Of a stretch of DNA of 61,913 nucleotides, positions 16,750 to 26,259 are shown piece after piece (within the stretch, counting starts at the first letter, position 1; the number at the start of each line of letters is the position of its first letter). Location: the NCBI GenBank assembly GCA_020073305.1, contig JAIQFK010000036.1, positions 1 to 61,913 of the forward strand, read 5' to 3'. Made by a program: the position numbers and the translations under genes. The DNA is from Terriglobia bacterium (GTDB lineage: Bacteria; Acidobacteriota; Terriglobia; Bryobacterales; Bryobacteraceae). The notes under the pieces were generated by a model. That model was not told the origin of the DNA, searched no databases, and saw only the letters and a program-made list of their open reading frames with translations.

Positions 16750-18648
16750 CTAGCGACCGCCCGCTGCCCGCGAGGCTTCTCGCAACCGAAGGGGCTGCGG
16801 GACCGTTTCCGGGCGGTACTCTGGAACGAGATGCTGGAGCTGAGTGACCACACCATTTTCGTCCCGGAGTTTGACTGCGATTTCAAGCGCGGCGATGGTT
16901 TTGTCCAACCAATCGCCGTTCGCGCGCACACCCTGGAAGATCTTGATTTTCGAGTGGAAGGTCGGCAGGATACTCTCGCCGTCGGTAACCAGCTCCTCGA
17001 AGAGTTTTTCGCCCGGACGCAATCCGGTGTAGCGGATCTCGATTTCTTCATCGGGGATGCGCCCGGAGAGCCGGATCATGTTGCGCGCCAGATCCGCAAT
17101 GCGGATTGGCTCGCCCATGTCGAGCACGAAGATCTCCGAGCCCTTCCCCATGGTGGATGCCTGTAAGACGAGCTGTACCGCTTCGGATATAGTCATGAAG
17201 TAACGGCGCATCTCAGGGTGGGTTACCGTCACCGGGCCGCCCGATGCAATCTGTTCCTGAAATAACGGCACCACGCTTCCATTGCTTCCCAGGACATTGC
17301 CAAAGCGGACCGACACGAACTTCGTCTTCGCCTGCGTTCGCGACGAGACGATCAGTTCCGCCACGCGCTTGCTGGCTCCCATGACATTGATCGGATTCAC
17401 CGCCTTATCCGAGGAAATCATTAAGAAGTCGGAGACCCCGTTTCTCTCCGCGGCGCGCACGACATTGCGCGTGCCGAGAATATTGTTCCGCGCGGCTTCC
17501 AGAATCTGAGACTGCAGCATCGGTACGTGCTTGTACGCCGCCGCATGAAAAATCGAATCGACCGCATGCTGTCTGATGACTTCGTCAACGCGCGGGTAAT
17601 CGCGGATATCTCCGAGTTCTGCCACCACATTCAGTGAAGGATACTTCCGCCGTAACTCCAGATCGATTTTGAATAATTCGCTTTCCGACTGATCCAAGGC
17701 GACCAGCACATCCGGCTCAAAGCGGGCGACCTGGCGGCAAAGTTCCGAGCCGATAGACCCGCCAGCTCCAGTCACCAGAATGGAACGCCGGGCGATGGTG
17801 GAAGAGATCCGGCTCTCATCGAGCTGCACGGGTTCCCGGCCGAGCAGGTCGCCGATTTCCACGTTGCGAATCTGCCCGCTAAGCACTTTCCCGCTCAGCA
17901 GTTCACTCACCCCGGGGATGGTTTTGCAGGGAATCCCGGCAGCTCTGGAGTTGGCCAGCGCTTCCTGCATCTGGTGGCCGGTGGCCGCCGGCATGGCGAT
18001 CAGGATTTCTTCCACCGGATGCGAGTACTTGAAGCGCTCGACGATACGGGCGGCATCTCTTCCAGTACCGAGCAGCGGCACGCCCAGCAGGCTGCCATGA
18101 CGTTTAGCCGGAGCATCATCGAGAAGGCCTAGCACCTCGTAACCCAAGGATGGCTTCGCTTGAATCTCCTTCAGCAGAGTCAGCCCGGCGCGCCCAGCGC
18201 CGTAAATGAGCAGCCCTTTGCGTCCCGGCTTGGACAGCTCGCGGGAGACGGTTTCGTGGTACAGCCGCACGCAGAAGCGCCCGCCGGCGGTGGCCAGAAA
18301 ACAGAGCAGGAAATCGATGAAATAAACGGAGCGCGGAAAGGCAGGTCCGGCGATTGCATTATTCACCAGGGCAAACGCCAGCGAGGCAATGACATTGGCC
18401 GCGACCACTCTGACAAGATCGGGAATCCCGGCGAAGCGCCACCACCCGCGGTCTAGTTCGGCGCGGTTGAACACGATCATCTTAACGAGAAGGGCAATCC
18501 ACAGCGCACGCTGCAACTGGGGCATCTCCGACCGCGGAATCGAAAAATCAAAGCGCAGCAGGAAGGCGGTCACCAGGGTGACGAGGATGACAGCAACTTC
18601 CCACAACGAAATAAACCATCGTCGGTAACGTATGAAGAAGGATTTCAT
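16750..18648 (-). CDS. Membrane-bound nucleotide-sugar 4,6-dehydratase (CapD/WbpM/PglF family)
   Basis: About 632 residues. The N-terminus has four transmembrane helices, then a CoA-binding-like Rossmann domain, then the catalytic SDR domain with GAGGSIGSE, LGDIRD, AAYKHVPM and SSDKAVNP-INVMGASKR. As in WbpM, the usual catalytic Tyr is Met (MGASK). Family members turn UDP-GlcNAc into the UDP-4-keto-6-deoxy sugar, the first step to bacillosamine, QuiNAc or FucNAc. The start is ATG 18648, overlapping the aminotransferase stop by 4 bp (ATGA), rather than the longer frame from 18714. Translational coupling with the aminotransferase fits their sequential use of one intermediate. Confidence 0.88.
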   Translation of the reverse strand: MKSFFIRYRRWFISLWEVAVILVTLVTAFLLRFDFSIPRSEMPQLQRALWIALLVKMIVFNRAELDRGWWRFAGIPDLVRVVAANVIASLAFALVNNAIAGPAFPRSVYFIDFLLCFLATAGGRFCVRLYHETVSRELSKPGRKGLLIYGAGRAGLTLLKEIQAKPSLGYEVLGLLDDAPAKRHGSLLGVPLLGTGRDAARIVERFKYSHPVEEILIAMPAATGHQMQEALANSRAAGIPCKTIPGVSELLSGKVLSGQIRNVEIGDLLGREPVQLDESRISSTIARRSILVTGAGGSIGSELCRQVARFEPDVLVALDQSESELFKIDLELRRKYPSLNVVAELGDIRDYPRVDEVIRQHAVDSIFHAAAYKHVPMLQSQILEAARNNILGTRNVVRAAERNGVSDFLMISSDKAVNPINVMGASKRVAELIVSSRTQAKTKFVSVRFGNVLGSNGSVVPLFQEQIASGGPVTVTHPEMRRYFMTISEAVQLVLQASTMGKGSEIFVLDMGEPIRIADLARNMIRLSGRIPDEEIEIRYTGLRPGEKLFEELVTDGESILPTFHSKIKIFQGVRANGDWLDKTIAALEIAVKLRDENGVVTQLQHLVPEYRPETVPQPLRLREASRAAGGR

Positions 18649-19877
18649 GGCTTCCCTAATTCCCCCGTAATGGCAGCAGACACACCGACCGGCCGCGTCT
18701 TGCGAGCGCTGCAAATAGTCTCTTGAACGGATTTGATGACGTACAGAACTTGGTCCTCAGTCATGTTTGGATACAAGGGCAAGGAGACCAGGCGTGGATA
18801 CAGCGCCAGGGCCCGCGGACAATGATTCCAGGCAAGGTTCGCGTCGGCGGCAAAGAACGGATGCAATGGGATGGGAATGAAATGAACGCTGCAGCCGATG
18901 CCCTTCCGTTTCAGGACTCGTATGAACTCGTTCCGATCGATTCCCAGGCGCTCTAGATTCAGCCGCAGCATGTAAAGGTGCCAGGAATGCCGGCTCGTAT
19001 GGCACTGCGGAGGGACCTCCAGCTCCGGAAGGCCGGCGAAGGCATGGTTGTACATGCTGGTGTAAGCCGCCCGAACCTGGATGGACGTTTCCAGTTTTCG
19101 CAGCTGGTGGATACCGATTGCAGATTGAATGTCGCTCAAATTGTATTTGAAACCGCTCTCCTGAACTTCGTAATACCAGCTCCCGTGTTCGGTATAACGG
19201 TTCCAGGCGTCCTTGCTGATCCCGTGAAGACACAGAACACGCATCCGGTCGGCGAGCGCGGGATCGTGCATCGTCACCATACCCCCCTCGCCCGTGGTCA
19301 GGTTCTTGGTGGCGTAGAAGCTAAACACGACGGCGTCACTCGCGGCCCGTCCGTCTGAATCTCCGGCGCCGATGGGGCGTCCGCGATAATGAGAACCTAC
19401 CGCGTGCGCGGCATCCTCAATCACAAACAAGCGGTGCTCACGAGCCAGGGACCAGATGGCATCCATGTCGCAGGCGAGCCCGCCAAGGTGGACGGGCATG
19501 ATCGCCCGAGTGCGGCCCGTGATCCGCTGGGCGATGGAATCGGGATCGATGTTTCCATCCGGGCCAACGTCGGCCAGAACGGGGGTGGCACCGGTTTGCA
19601 GAATGCAGTTGACTGTGGCGCAGAACGTCAATGGAGTGGTGATGACCTCATCGCCCGAGCCGATGCCCAGAGCTGCCAGAGCCACGTGAAGGCCGGCTGT
19701 GCAGGAGTTCACCGCTTGCGCGCACGGCGATTGGACGTACGCCGCAAACTCGCGTTCGAACTGCTCGGTTCGCGGCCCGGTGGTCAGCCAGCCGGAGCGA
19801 AGCGTTTGCACGACGGCATCGATCTCCTCTTGGCCGATATCCGGCCGATGAAACGGAATATATGGGATCTCATTCAT
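18645..19877 (-). CDS. DegT/DnrJ/EryC1/StrS sugar aminotransferase
   Basis: The 410-residue PLP enzyme has the family landmarks: SCTAGLHVAL for phosphate binding, EDAAHAVGSHY, and the Schiff-base lysine in FYATKNLTTGEGG (Lys191). It should transfer an amino group to a keto sugar nucleotide, most simply the 4-keto product of the neighbouring dehydratase, giving a UDP-4-amino sugar as PglE does. Its start codon overlaps the stop of the priming transferase by ATGA, and its stop overlaps the dehydratase start, so three genes are tightly coupled. The acetyltransferase (PglD-like) that would complete a diacetylbacillosamine pathway is not present in the window. Confidence 0.88.
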   Translation of the reverse strand: MNEIPYIPFHRPDIGQEEIDAVVQTLRSGWLTTGPRTEQFEREFAAYVQSPCAQAVNSCTAGLHVALAALGIGSGDEVITTPLTFCATVNCILQTGATPVLADVGPDGNIDPDSIAQRITGRTRAIMPVHLGGLACDMDAIWSLAREHRLFVIEDAAHAVGSHYRGRPIGAGDSDGRAASDAVVFSFYATKNLTTGEGGMVTMHDPALADRMRVLCLHGISKDAWNRYTEHGSWYYEVQESGFKYNLSDIQSAIGIHQLRKLETSIQVRAAYTSMYNHAFAGLPELEVPPQCHTSRHSWHLYMLRLNLERLGIDRNEFIRVLKRKGIGCSVHFIPIPLHPFFAADANLAWNHCPRALALYPRLVSLPLYPNMTEDQVLYVIKSVQETICSARKTRPVGVSAAITGELGKP

Positions 19878-20554
19878 TGGGGAAATTTCGACAACGCTTG
19901 GGTTGGGTCAAAGGGCGCCGGTATGAAACTGTAGCGGACGGTCAACAGAATCAGTTTCAAATCCAGCCAGAATGATGCGTGCCGCATGTAACGGACATTC
20001 AGTATCAGCTTGGCGGGCAGGACCGACTCACGGTAATATCGCTCCGGATTGCTTTGCCCGGAAAGCATGTTTTCCTCATCCCGGTAGATGAGGCTGGCGA
20101 GATCCGTGATCCCGGGTTTCACTTCCATGACGGCGAGCCATGCGGGATCCTCGTGCACCACATACTCCGCGATCTCGGGGCGCGGCCCCACCAGGCTCAT
20201 TTCGCCCGTTACCACGTTCCAGAGTTGCGGCAGTTCGTCGATCTTGTACCGCCGGAGAAATCGTCCCGATCGCGTGACCCGCGGATCGTCGCCTGCTGTG
20301 ATACGCGTCCCAGGGGTTTTCAGACGCATGGAACGAAATTTGATCATTCGGAACGGCCGGAAATCGCGGCCGATTCTCTCCTGCACGAAAAGGACAGGCC
20401 ACCCATCGTCTGCCAGAATCACGGCGGCTACTGCCATCAGCACGGGAGAAAGCAACACCAGGCCCAGGGCGCCGGCGACGCGGTCGAACGCCGTCTTAGC
20501 CCATGCGGTCTGGCGCCTGGTCCCCATCCGATCCAGCGTGGCGGTAGTACTCAA
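19874..20554 (-). CDS. Priming sugar-phosphate transferase (PglC/WcaJ family)
   Basis: The 226-residue monotopic membrane protein has a hydrophobic re-entrant helix (about residues 27-48), then QERIGRDFRPFRMIKFRSM, KIDELPQLWNV and VGPRPEIAEYV, the signature of polyprenyl-phosphate phosphoglycosyl transferases. It should place the first sugar phosphate on undecaprenyl phosphate and so start repeat-unit assembly. Being the short PglC-like form without the extra N-terminal helices of WcaJ, and adjacent to PglE- and PglF-like genes, it probably primes with an amino-deoxy sugar. The stop overlaps the next start. Confidence 0.9.
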   Translation of the reverse strand: MSTTATLDRMGTRRQTAWAKTAFDRVAGALGLVLLSPVLMAVAAVILADDGWPVLFVQERIGRDFRPFRMIKFRSMRLKTPGTRITAGDDPRVTRSGRFLRRYKIDELPQLWNVVTGEMSLVGPRPEIAEYVVHEDPAWLAVMEVKPGITDLASLIYRDEENMLSGQSNPERYYRESVLPAKLILNVRYMRHASFWLDLKLILLTVRYSFIPAPFDPTQALSKFPQ

Positions 20555-20585
20555 ACGGGCTCCATATCGACTTCGAAAATACGGC

Positions 20586-21668
20586 TCACCTGGTAATTTC
20601 AGTAAACAGCCTCGCAGGCGGCGAAGTCTGCGACCCCATCAGAGGCCAATAAACCAAGCCGGCCAGAAATCCCGCGCCATACGAAATGTGGTAGGTGGCA
20701 AACAACAGAGGCAGCACCGGAAAGACGGCCCAAGCGGACCGCCTGGCGCCCACCAGCGCGCCTGCCAGGCACGCGAGAGCATACAAACCGGCACTGCACA
20801 CCCACGCCGTGGCCGAGAAGCGAAGTAGCGCATGCTGGCCTGAAATGGCCGCCAGGCTCACGCTCAAGAGCAGTGCGAAATGGACCAGGACGAAGGCTCC
20901 GGGCACGAGATGGCGCCAGGAAGCCGGACGTCCGTGCTTGCGAATCACCGCCACTTTCCAGAACCCGTATTGAAGATACTGGCGAAACAGGCTGGCGAAG
21001 GTGGTGCGAGGCCGGTACCAGCTCACGATTCCCGGCGATTGCCAGACTTTCCCGCCGAAGCGCGTGAGCCGGAGATTCAACTCATCGTCCTGATTGCGGA
21101 CGAGTGCTTCATCAAACAAGCCCAGCCGCAACAAAGTTGATTTGCGCCAGCAACCGTAGAACACACTATCCACATAACCTTCGTAGTTAATGTCGTGGGA
21201 TCTCGACCCGCCAACCGCGAAGGGCGAATGATACGCCGCACCCAGCGCGCGCAGAAGAAAGGTGTCGGCCTTGACTCGTGGGGGCCCTCCCACGTTATCG
21301 GCCCCGGTTCGCTCAAGCACTTCCAAACAGCGACGGATGTAGTCCGGAGCGTATTCAGTATGAGCGTCCATGCGAACGATGACGTCGCCCCGAGCAGCGC
21401 GAATAGCCGCATTCAGCCCGGAAGAAACGATCCGACCCGGATTGTCGATCATTCGCAATCGGCCCTGATGCCGCCGATACCCATCGAGAACTTCGCGGGT
21501 ACCGTCATCGCTCATGCCGTCGGCAATGATCACCTCCCACTCGACGCCATCGAGTTTTTGATGGCAAAGCGAGTCCAGGAATGGGCGGATATGCCGCGCC
21601 TCGTTCCGGCAGGGGACGACGACGGAGACCGTAACCTGACCCGGCAAACCAAGGGTCAACTGAGACAT
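20586..21668 (-). CDS. Membrane-anchored family 2 glycosyltransferase
   Basis: About 360 residues. A GT-A domain (VSVVVPCRNEARHI, IIADGMSDDGT, RMDAHTEYAPDY, EALVRNQDDELNLRL) is followed by three C-terminal transmembrane helices. The architecture resembles ExoA/succinoglycan-type glycosyltransferases that act on lipid-linked acceptors at the inner membrane. I start it at the ATG encoding MSQLTL, residue 11 of the longer frame, because the extra N-terminus has no homologous feature. It lies 32 bp upstream of the priming transferase gene in the same operon. Confidence 0.85.
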   Translation of the reverse strand: MSQLTLGLPGQVTVSVVVPCRNEARHIRPFLDSLCHQKLDGVEWEVIIADGMSDDGTREVLDGYRRHQGRLRMIDNPGRIVSSGLNAAIRAARGDVIVRMDAHTEYAPDYIRRCLEVLERTGADNVGGPPRVKADTFLLRALGAAYHSPFAVGGSRSHDINYEGYVDSVFYGCWRKSTLLRLGLFDEALVRNQDDELNLRLTRFGGKVWQSPGIVSWYRPRTTFASLFRQYLQYGFWKVAVIRKHGRPASWRHLVPGAFVLVHFALLLSVSLAAISGQHALLRFSATAWVCSAGLYALACLAGALVGARRSAWAVFPVLPLLFATYHISYGAGFLAGLVYWPLMGSQTSPPARLFTEITR

Positions 21669-21767
21669 CGATCGGTCTTCTGGGTTTTGCGGTTCCACAA
21701 GACTGGCTTACGTGGAAGACAACCTGAGTCCGGAAGCTGGAATTGTTACCCGATTAGTCAGATCTCG

Positions 21768-23750
21768 TCAGGGTCCGGTATTGCAGGACCCGCCTTGCGC
21801 GGCCACAATCACTCGCTGGACATCCACAATATTACACGCGCCGGCGCCGCCGAGGTTGACCGTGCAGGGGGCCATTCCAAGAGCCTGATTGATGGTAAGT
21901 TGCACATCAACAATGTTAATCGCCCCATCCGAATTTACGTCACAGGGATTGGTCACCGGCTCCAAATAACAAGTAGGACAACGAACCGGCGTGCTGGAGG
22001 TCAGCCGGAAGTCTCCACCCGCCGGGTTGACCAGTTTAGGATCGACATTCTGATTGTGGGGACCTGGCAAGAAGAGTCCGGCTAGAGGGGCTATTGGCCA
22101 GTCAACGTTGTAATCGTCAGTGTTCATCCCAGGTGAGCTGGCGCCGTTGAGGGCATCAACCACCATGCTTTGCGTCACGTTGAACGCCATTATATTGTCG
22201 ATGACTGTATTGCCGAAGCACCCGGACCTGTAATAGACGAAACCGACGTAGCCACCACCGGGGATGGTGCCAGGGGAGTCTCCTGTTTCTGCAACTATGT
22301 TGTACTGGAACAATCCGTCTGCCCCGCCCACGAGGATGCCGACGCCGTAGGTGTAGGCGCCGTTGTAGGCGATGGTGTTCTGAGTGACTACCGGGTTTGC
22401 CGGAAATGTATAAAATTGAAGACCATAGCCTATGTAATCCGTAAATATATTTCGTGTAATCGTAATGTTGGACGCGGTAATGTACACTCCGTGATCAAGG
22501 CCGCTATTACCGCCGACGAAGCACATATTGCCGTCCATCGTGTTGAACGTAGCGTTGAAGTCCACGACCTTAAAGCAGCCATGCGCACCATAAAACATGA
22601 TGTTGTTCTGGTAGGTGTTGTAGTGCGCGCTGTTTCTGAAGTTGGCGACGGTGTGTTCCGGACCGGCCCCTTTACTCTCACCGCGGGCCAGCGTCCCTTG
22701 CACGATAAAACCATTGACGATGCCATACTGAGCGCTCGCCCCATCGAATTTGAAAACGGGCGTAAAGGGCTTCGCTTGAATGAACGCATCGGACACGGTG
22801 ACCGTGCATTGATAAGCCGGAACGCAGGTAACAATGATGGGATTCGCGGCCGTTCCGGTTTTCGTCATCACTACATCGCTGTTCTCAACGTAGTTTCCCG
22901 GCGCTACCTGTACACCGTCTCCGGCCTTCGCGACCTTGCTATACGCCTCGTTGATCGTGGCGCAAGGTTGGGCTAGCGAGCAGGGATTGGTATCGTTTCC
23001 GGTAGAGGCATTGGCGTAATAGGTTGTGCCCGTAATGGCTAGGGATTCGGCGGGGAAATATTGCCGGTGGAAGGTGCGCACGGTGCCGTTTTGATAGTTG
23101 GCCGTGACTGTTTTATGGTCCGCGGATAGCGTGAACTGCGGCAGAGCCAACGTGACAGGGAGAGCGTAAGCTTGCGAAGGGCTCCCATTTACATCTTTCA
23201 CGGAGATCGTGAAATTATAAGTACCTTTGTTGGTTGAGGCTGGGCCGCTCAACAGAGTGTACGTTCCTCCGTGCGTGCCTGCGGTGGCAGGGGAACGGTC
23301 CAGGAACGCGGTGTTCGCACTAACCGACTGGATGACGTAGTAGCCCACCTTCCATCCTGTGCCCGCAGTGACTTGCAGGTAGGCTCCCACGTCCGCTGTT
23401 ACGAAATTGTGAGTTGCGGAATTCACCGTATTAGCACCACTGGCTACCAGATCCGTGGCCGAGAATACCTGGCTGCTGAGTTGCGTCGGCCCGCAAGACG
23501 GGCACCAGCCAAGAGAGCCGCTCAAAACTCCGGTCGAAGCGTTTAGTGCCAGACCATAAGGAATGGTTCCGGCGGTTATGGTGAACACGGGGGCGGCGCA
23601 CCCGCTCGTGGCAATTTTGTTTGTGTAAGTGGTATTGGGCCGGAACGTAATGGTGCCGGGAGACAGCGGCGAGCCCGTGGTGATCGTGCAGGCAGCGTGA
23701 GCACCGCCCACCACCAAAAGAAATAGAGCGAGCCCCTTCAGTTTCATCAT
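21768..23750 (-). CDS. Secreted right-handed beta-helix protein with C-terminal dockerin-like repeats
   Basis: The 660-residue protein has a signal peptide (LKGLALFLLVVGGAHA). A putative Ig domain (about 20-90) has IPYGLALNASTGVLSG. A parallel beta-helix begins with a DUF1565-like NPCSLAQPCATINEAY and continues as repeated N-x-I/V rungs to about residue 590. The C-terminus (about 602-656) has two dockerin type I-like segments: DVNSDGAINIVD, a full EF-hand-type calcium loop, and a degenerate NIVDVQRV copy. Beta-helix proteins of this kind are often polysaccharide lyases or hydrolases, but no catalytic set is identifiable. ATG 23747 is an equally good start; AAGGAAG lies just before. A ~200-bp upstream gap could hold its own promoter. 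Confidence 0.75.
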   Translation of the reverse strand: MMKLKGLALFLLVVGGAHAACTITTGSPLSPGTITFRPNTTYTNKIATSGCAAPVFTITAGTIPYGLALNASTGVLSGSLGWCPSCGPTQLSSQVFSATDLVASGANTVNSATHNFVTADVGAYLQVTAGTGWKVGYYVIQSVSANTAFLDRSPATAGTHGGTYTLLSGPASTNKGTYNFTISVKDVNGSPSQAYALPVTLALPQFTLSADHKTVTANYQNGTVRTFHRQYFPAESLAITGTTYYANASTGNDTNPCSLAQPCATINEAYSKVAKAGDGVQVAPGNYVENSDVVMTKTGTAANPIIVTCVPAYQCTVTVSDAFIQAKPFTPVFKFDGASAQYGIVNGFIVQGTLARGESKGAGPEHTVANFRNSAHYNTYQNNIMFYGAHGCFKVVDFNATFNTMDGNMCFVGGNSGLDHGVYITASNITITRNIFTDYIGYGLQFYTFPANPVVTQNTIAYNGAYTYGVGILVGGADGLFQYNIVAETGDSPGTIPGGGYVGFVYYRSGCFGNTVIDNIMAFNVTQSMVVDALNGASSPGMNTDDYNVDWPIAPLAGLFLPGPHNQNVDPKLVNPAGGDFRLTSSTPVRCPTCYLEPVTNPCDVNSDGAINIVDVQLTINQALGMAPCTVNLGGAGACNIVDVQRVIVAAQGGSCNTGP

Positions 23751-23947
23751 TCTTCCTTAGTAGGTCCCTTGTTCCACATGGTCTTCTCAGCTCACCATGG
23801 CACGGAAGAAAAGTCGTAGTGCATTCCGATTCTAAGCCCCTGAAGCTCTCGCCCGCTACACACCCGAAGGTGAACCTAGTCCTATTCACGAACAGGTATA
23901 GCCTTTTGTTAGTAGAAAGGCGAGGACCGCAAGGTGGAGAAAACCGG

Positions 23948-24943
23948 TCAGACATAGGTGTCGATAAGTTGGTCGAGAGCCTCTCGCCGCTTCGCCATGG
24001 GGAAGCGGTGCAGGATTCGTTGGCGCGCACTGAGGCGAACCGCTTCGGGCTGCACCAGTGCTTCCCGAATGACATCCGCCACGGCGTCGGGTTCCTGTGA
24101 GCCGGCGTACAAACCAGCCTCGCCGACAACCTCCGGCAGCGCACCGATCCTGGTGACAACGGGAATGCATCCGGCCAGCATCGCCTCCGCCACGCTCAGA
24201 CCGAATCCTTCGTGCGCCGAGGCCTGCACGTAAACTGACGCCCGCCAGTAGTAGTCCCGCAGCGTTTCGTCATCCACCCGACCGGCAAAAACGACGTTCG
24301 GCGTGGCGATCGTGCGCAGGTGATCGATGGCGTCGTCGAGCCATGCGCCCACGAGCACGAACTGGACGTCCGGCAACCAGGCGGCCGCGCGAACAAACGG
24401 TTCATGCCCTTTACGCCGCAGATTCGGCCAGTCGACATTGCCGACGGTCAGTGCTATGGGTTGGCGGTGTTCCGGGGGCGGCATGCGAAATACATCCTCG
24501 ACACCGAGGTAAATCGGGTGGATCCGAACCTTGGGCACCTCCGCATTGCGCACCGCCTCTTCCGCACTATCGTGCGAGTGGGTGACAAGGCAGGTGGCCA
24601 GCCGCATATCCCAGCGGCTCACCCACTTCTTGATCCCTCCGCGCTGGTGGCCGTAGCCGATCTCCGGCATGGCGGCCACGTCGTAGCCCCCAATGATCAA
24701 CAGCGACGGACGTCGCAACAGGCGCGCAAACAAGAGCGGCAGAAAGCTATGCCACGAGGCGAACCAGCCAAACACCAGATCATGGTTCCGCACCTGACGC
24801 CAGATCGTGAAGGGATTTGTCCAGCGCGATGGCAGGTAGCAGTCCGTCAGCGGATAGCCACGCTGCAGGCTGTTCATATCCGCCTCCACGAACTTGGCTG
24901 ATAAATTTCTGACGAAGAGAATCCGCGGTGTTTTCCGCAACAT
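23948..24943 (-). CDS. GT4-type glycosyltransferase (GT-B fold)
   Basis: About 331 residues, with a short N-terminal Rossmann domain and a clear C-terminal GT4 domain: IALTVGNVDW, VFAGRVDDETL and SAHEGFGLSVAEAM, which supplies the donor-binding E-x7-E motif, then AGCIPVVTRIGALPEVVG. It transfers a nucleotide-activated sugar during assembly of the operon's polysaccharide; donor and linkage are unknown. The start ATG 24943 is chosen because the previous gene ends at 24967, although the frame is open beyond that. The N-terminal domain is shorter than in its neighbours. Confidence 0.85.
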   Translation of the reverse strand: MLRKTPRILFVRNLSAKFVEADMNSLQRGYPLTDCYLPSRWTNPFTIWRQVRNHDLVFGWFASWHSFLPLLFARLLRRPSLLIIGGYDVAAMPEIGYGHQRGGIKKWVSRWDMRLATCLVTHSHDSAEEAVRNAEVPKVRIHPIYLGVEDVFRMPPPEHRQPIALTVGNVDWPNLRRKGHEPFVRAAAWLPDVQFVLVGAWLDDAIDHLRTIATPNVVFAGRVDDETLRDYYWRASVYVQASAHEGFGLSVAEAMLAGCIPVVTRIGALPEVVGEAGLYAGSQEPDAVADVIREALVQPEAVRLSARQRILHRFPMAKRREALDQLIDTYV

Positions 24944-24966
24944 GATGGGAGCGATTTCTTCGGTAC

Positions 24967-26259
24967 TTACTTCTTGGCGCCGGCGCCTGTGTGAACGCTT
25001 CTCTTCGACGAACGCGCCCTGGGCTGACTTAGGGCCCACCGAAAAGCGGCTTCCATCAGGACACAATGGCGCTCCAGGGTGAACTCCTCTTCCGCACGAC
25101 AACGGGCCCTTCGGGCCAGCCGGTCACGCAGCCCTTCGTTTGACACCAGTCCCGCGATGGCTTCTGCCAGAGGCTCGGGTTCGCCAACGGGCACGAGGAG
25201 GCCATGCTCTCCGCTGGTTATCGCTCGGCGCATGCCTTCAATGTCGAAGGCGACGATGGGTAAACCGGTGGCCATCGCCTGAAGTAGCGACAGCGGACAA
25301 ATGTCCTTCTCCACACTCGAGTAAGCGAAAATATCCATTGCCGCCAGGACTTGTGGGACATCGTCGCGGTGGCCGGTAAAGATCACCCGATCGCTCAACC
25401 CGAGTTCCCGAGCTCTACTTCGCAGCCGGTGTTCGTAAGCCTGGCTGTCAAACAACGGCCCGCCAACTAACAGAAGTTGCGTTCGCGGATCACGAGCCAC
25501 GCGAGCGAAGGCCTCCAGCAGGTGGTGTTGCCCCTTCCATGGCGTCAACCGGGCGAGATTTCCGATGATGACCTTGTCCCTGCCAATTCCGAGCTCGCGA
25601 CGGACCGCCGCGCCATCTATGTCGGGACGAAAGACTTTGGTATCCACCCCGTTATAGATCACCCTGACGCGCCCATGCACGTCCGCCGGCAACTGGCGGG
25701 CAATAGGCGGCCCGATCACGATGATGTTCGATGGCACGTGTCGAGCCATCTGCCCGAACACACGTCGATAAATTCCTCCGAACCTCTCGGAAATGAAATC
25801 CTGCACGTGCCAAACGCACGGGATGCCGAGCCTTTGCGCTGCTAAGCCTCCATAGAAGTGACAGGCCAGCCCTTTGGTCACCACCAAATCCGGCTGTTCT
25901 TGACCCAGCAGCCGGGCGACTCTGCGCATTGCCTCCGCAATGGCGCCCAAGTCCCAAGCCCATGCAAATGGATTGGGCAAGCGCCTGTTACCGCTGATCC
26001 AGAAGCTTGTGGAGAGCATCCTCGGCCGGGGCAAGATGTAAACCTTGACACCCGCCCGACGACAAGCTTGCGTCAGACTTCCTTCTTCGGGGGAAACCAG
26101 GAGAGGTTCCCAATACGCCCGATCTAAGGCCTCCAAAAGATCCAGTGTGGCGCGCTGAACACCACCCATGGCCGCAGCAGTCTCAACGAACATCACCTTG
26201 CAGCGTTGGTTGGGCGGTTGGGGTTGATCCACTATGGATTGTGTACTATGTTCTGTCAT
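24967..26259 (-). CDS. GT4-type glycosyltransferase (GT-B fold)
   Basis: About 430 residues. The N-terminal domain has FVETAAAMGGVQRATLDLL, the acceptor-side glycine loop. The C-terminal domain has VIIGNLARLTPWKGQ, the basic donor-phosphate site, and EKDICPLSLLQAMATGLP as the E-x7-E region. The lysine-rich tail is not conserved. ATG 26259 overlaps the stop codon of the preceding glycosyltransferase by ATGA, which identifies the start and argues for coupling. Donor sugar and linkage cannot be read from the sequence. Confidence 0.87.
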   Translation of the reverse strand: MTEHSTQSIVDQPQPPNQRCKVMFVETAAAMGGVQRATLDLLEALDRAYWEPLLVSPEEGSLTQACRRAGVKVYILPRPRMLSTSFWISGNRRLPNPFAWAWDLGAIAEAMRRVARLLGQEQPDLVVTKGLACHFYGGLAAQRLGIPCVWHVQDFISERFGGIYRRVFGQMARHVPSNIIVIGPPIARQLPADVHGRVRVIYNGVDTKVFRPDIDGAAVRRELGIGRDKVIIGNLARLTPWKGQHHLLEAFARVARDPRTQLLLVGGPLFDSQAYEHRLRSRARELGLSDRVIFTGHRDDVPQVLAAMDIFAYSSVEKDICPLSLLQAMATGLPIVAFDIEGMRRAITSGEHGLLVPVGEPEPLAEAIAGLVSNEGLRDRLARRARCRAEEEFTLERHCVLMEAAFRWALSQPRARSSKRSVHTGAGAKK

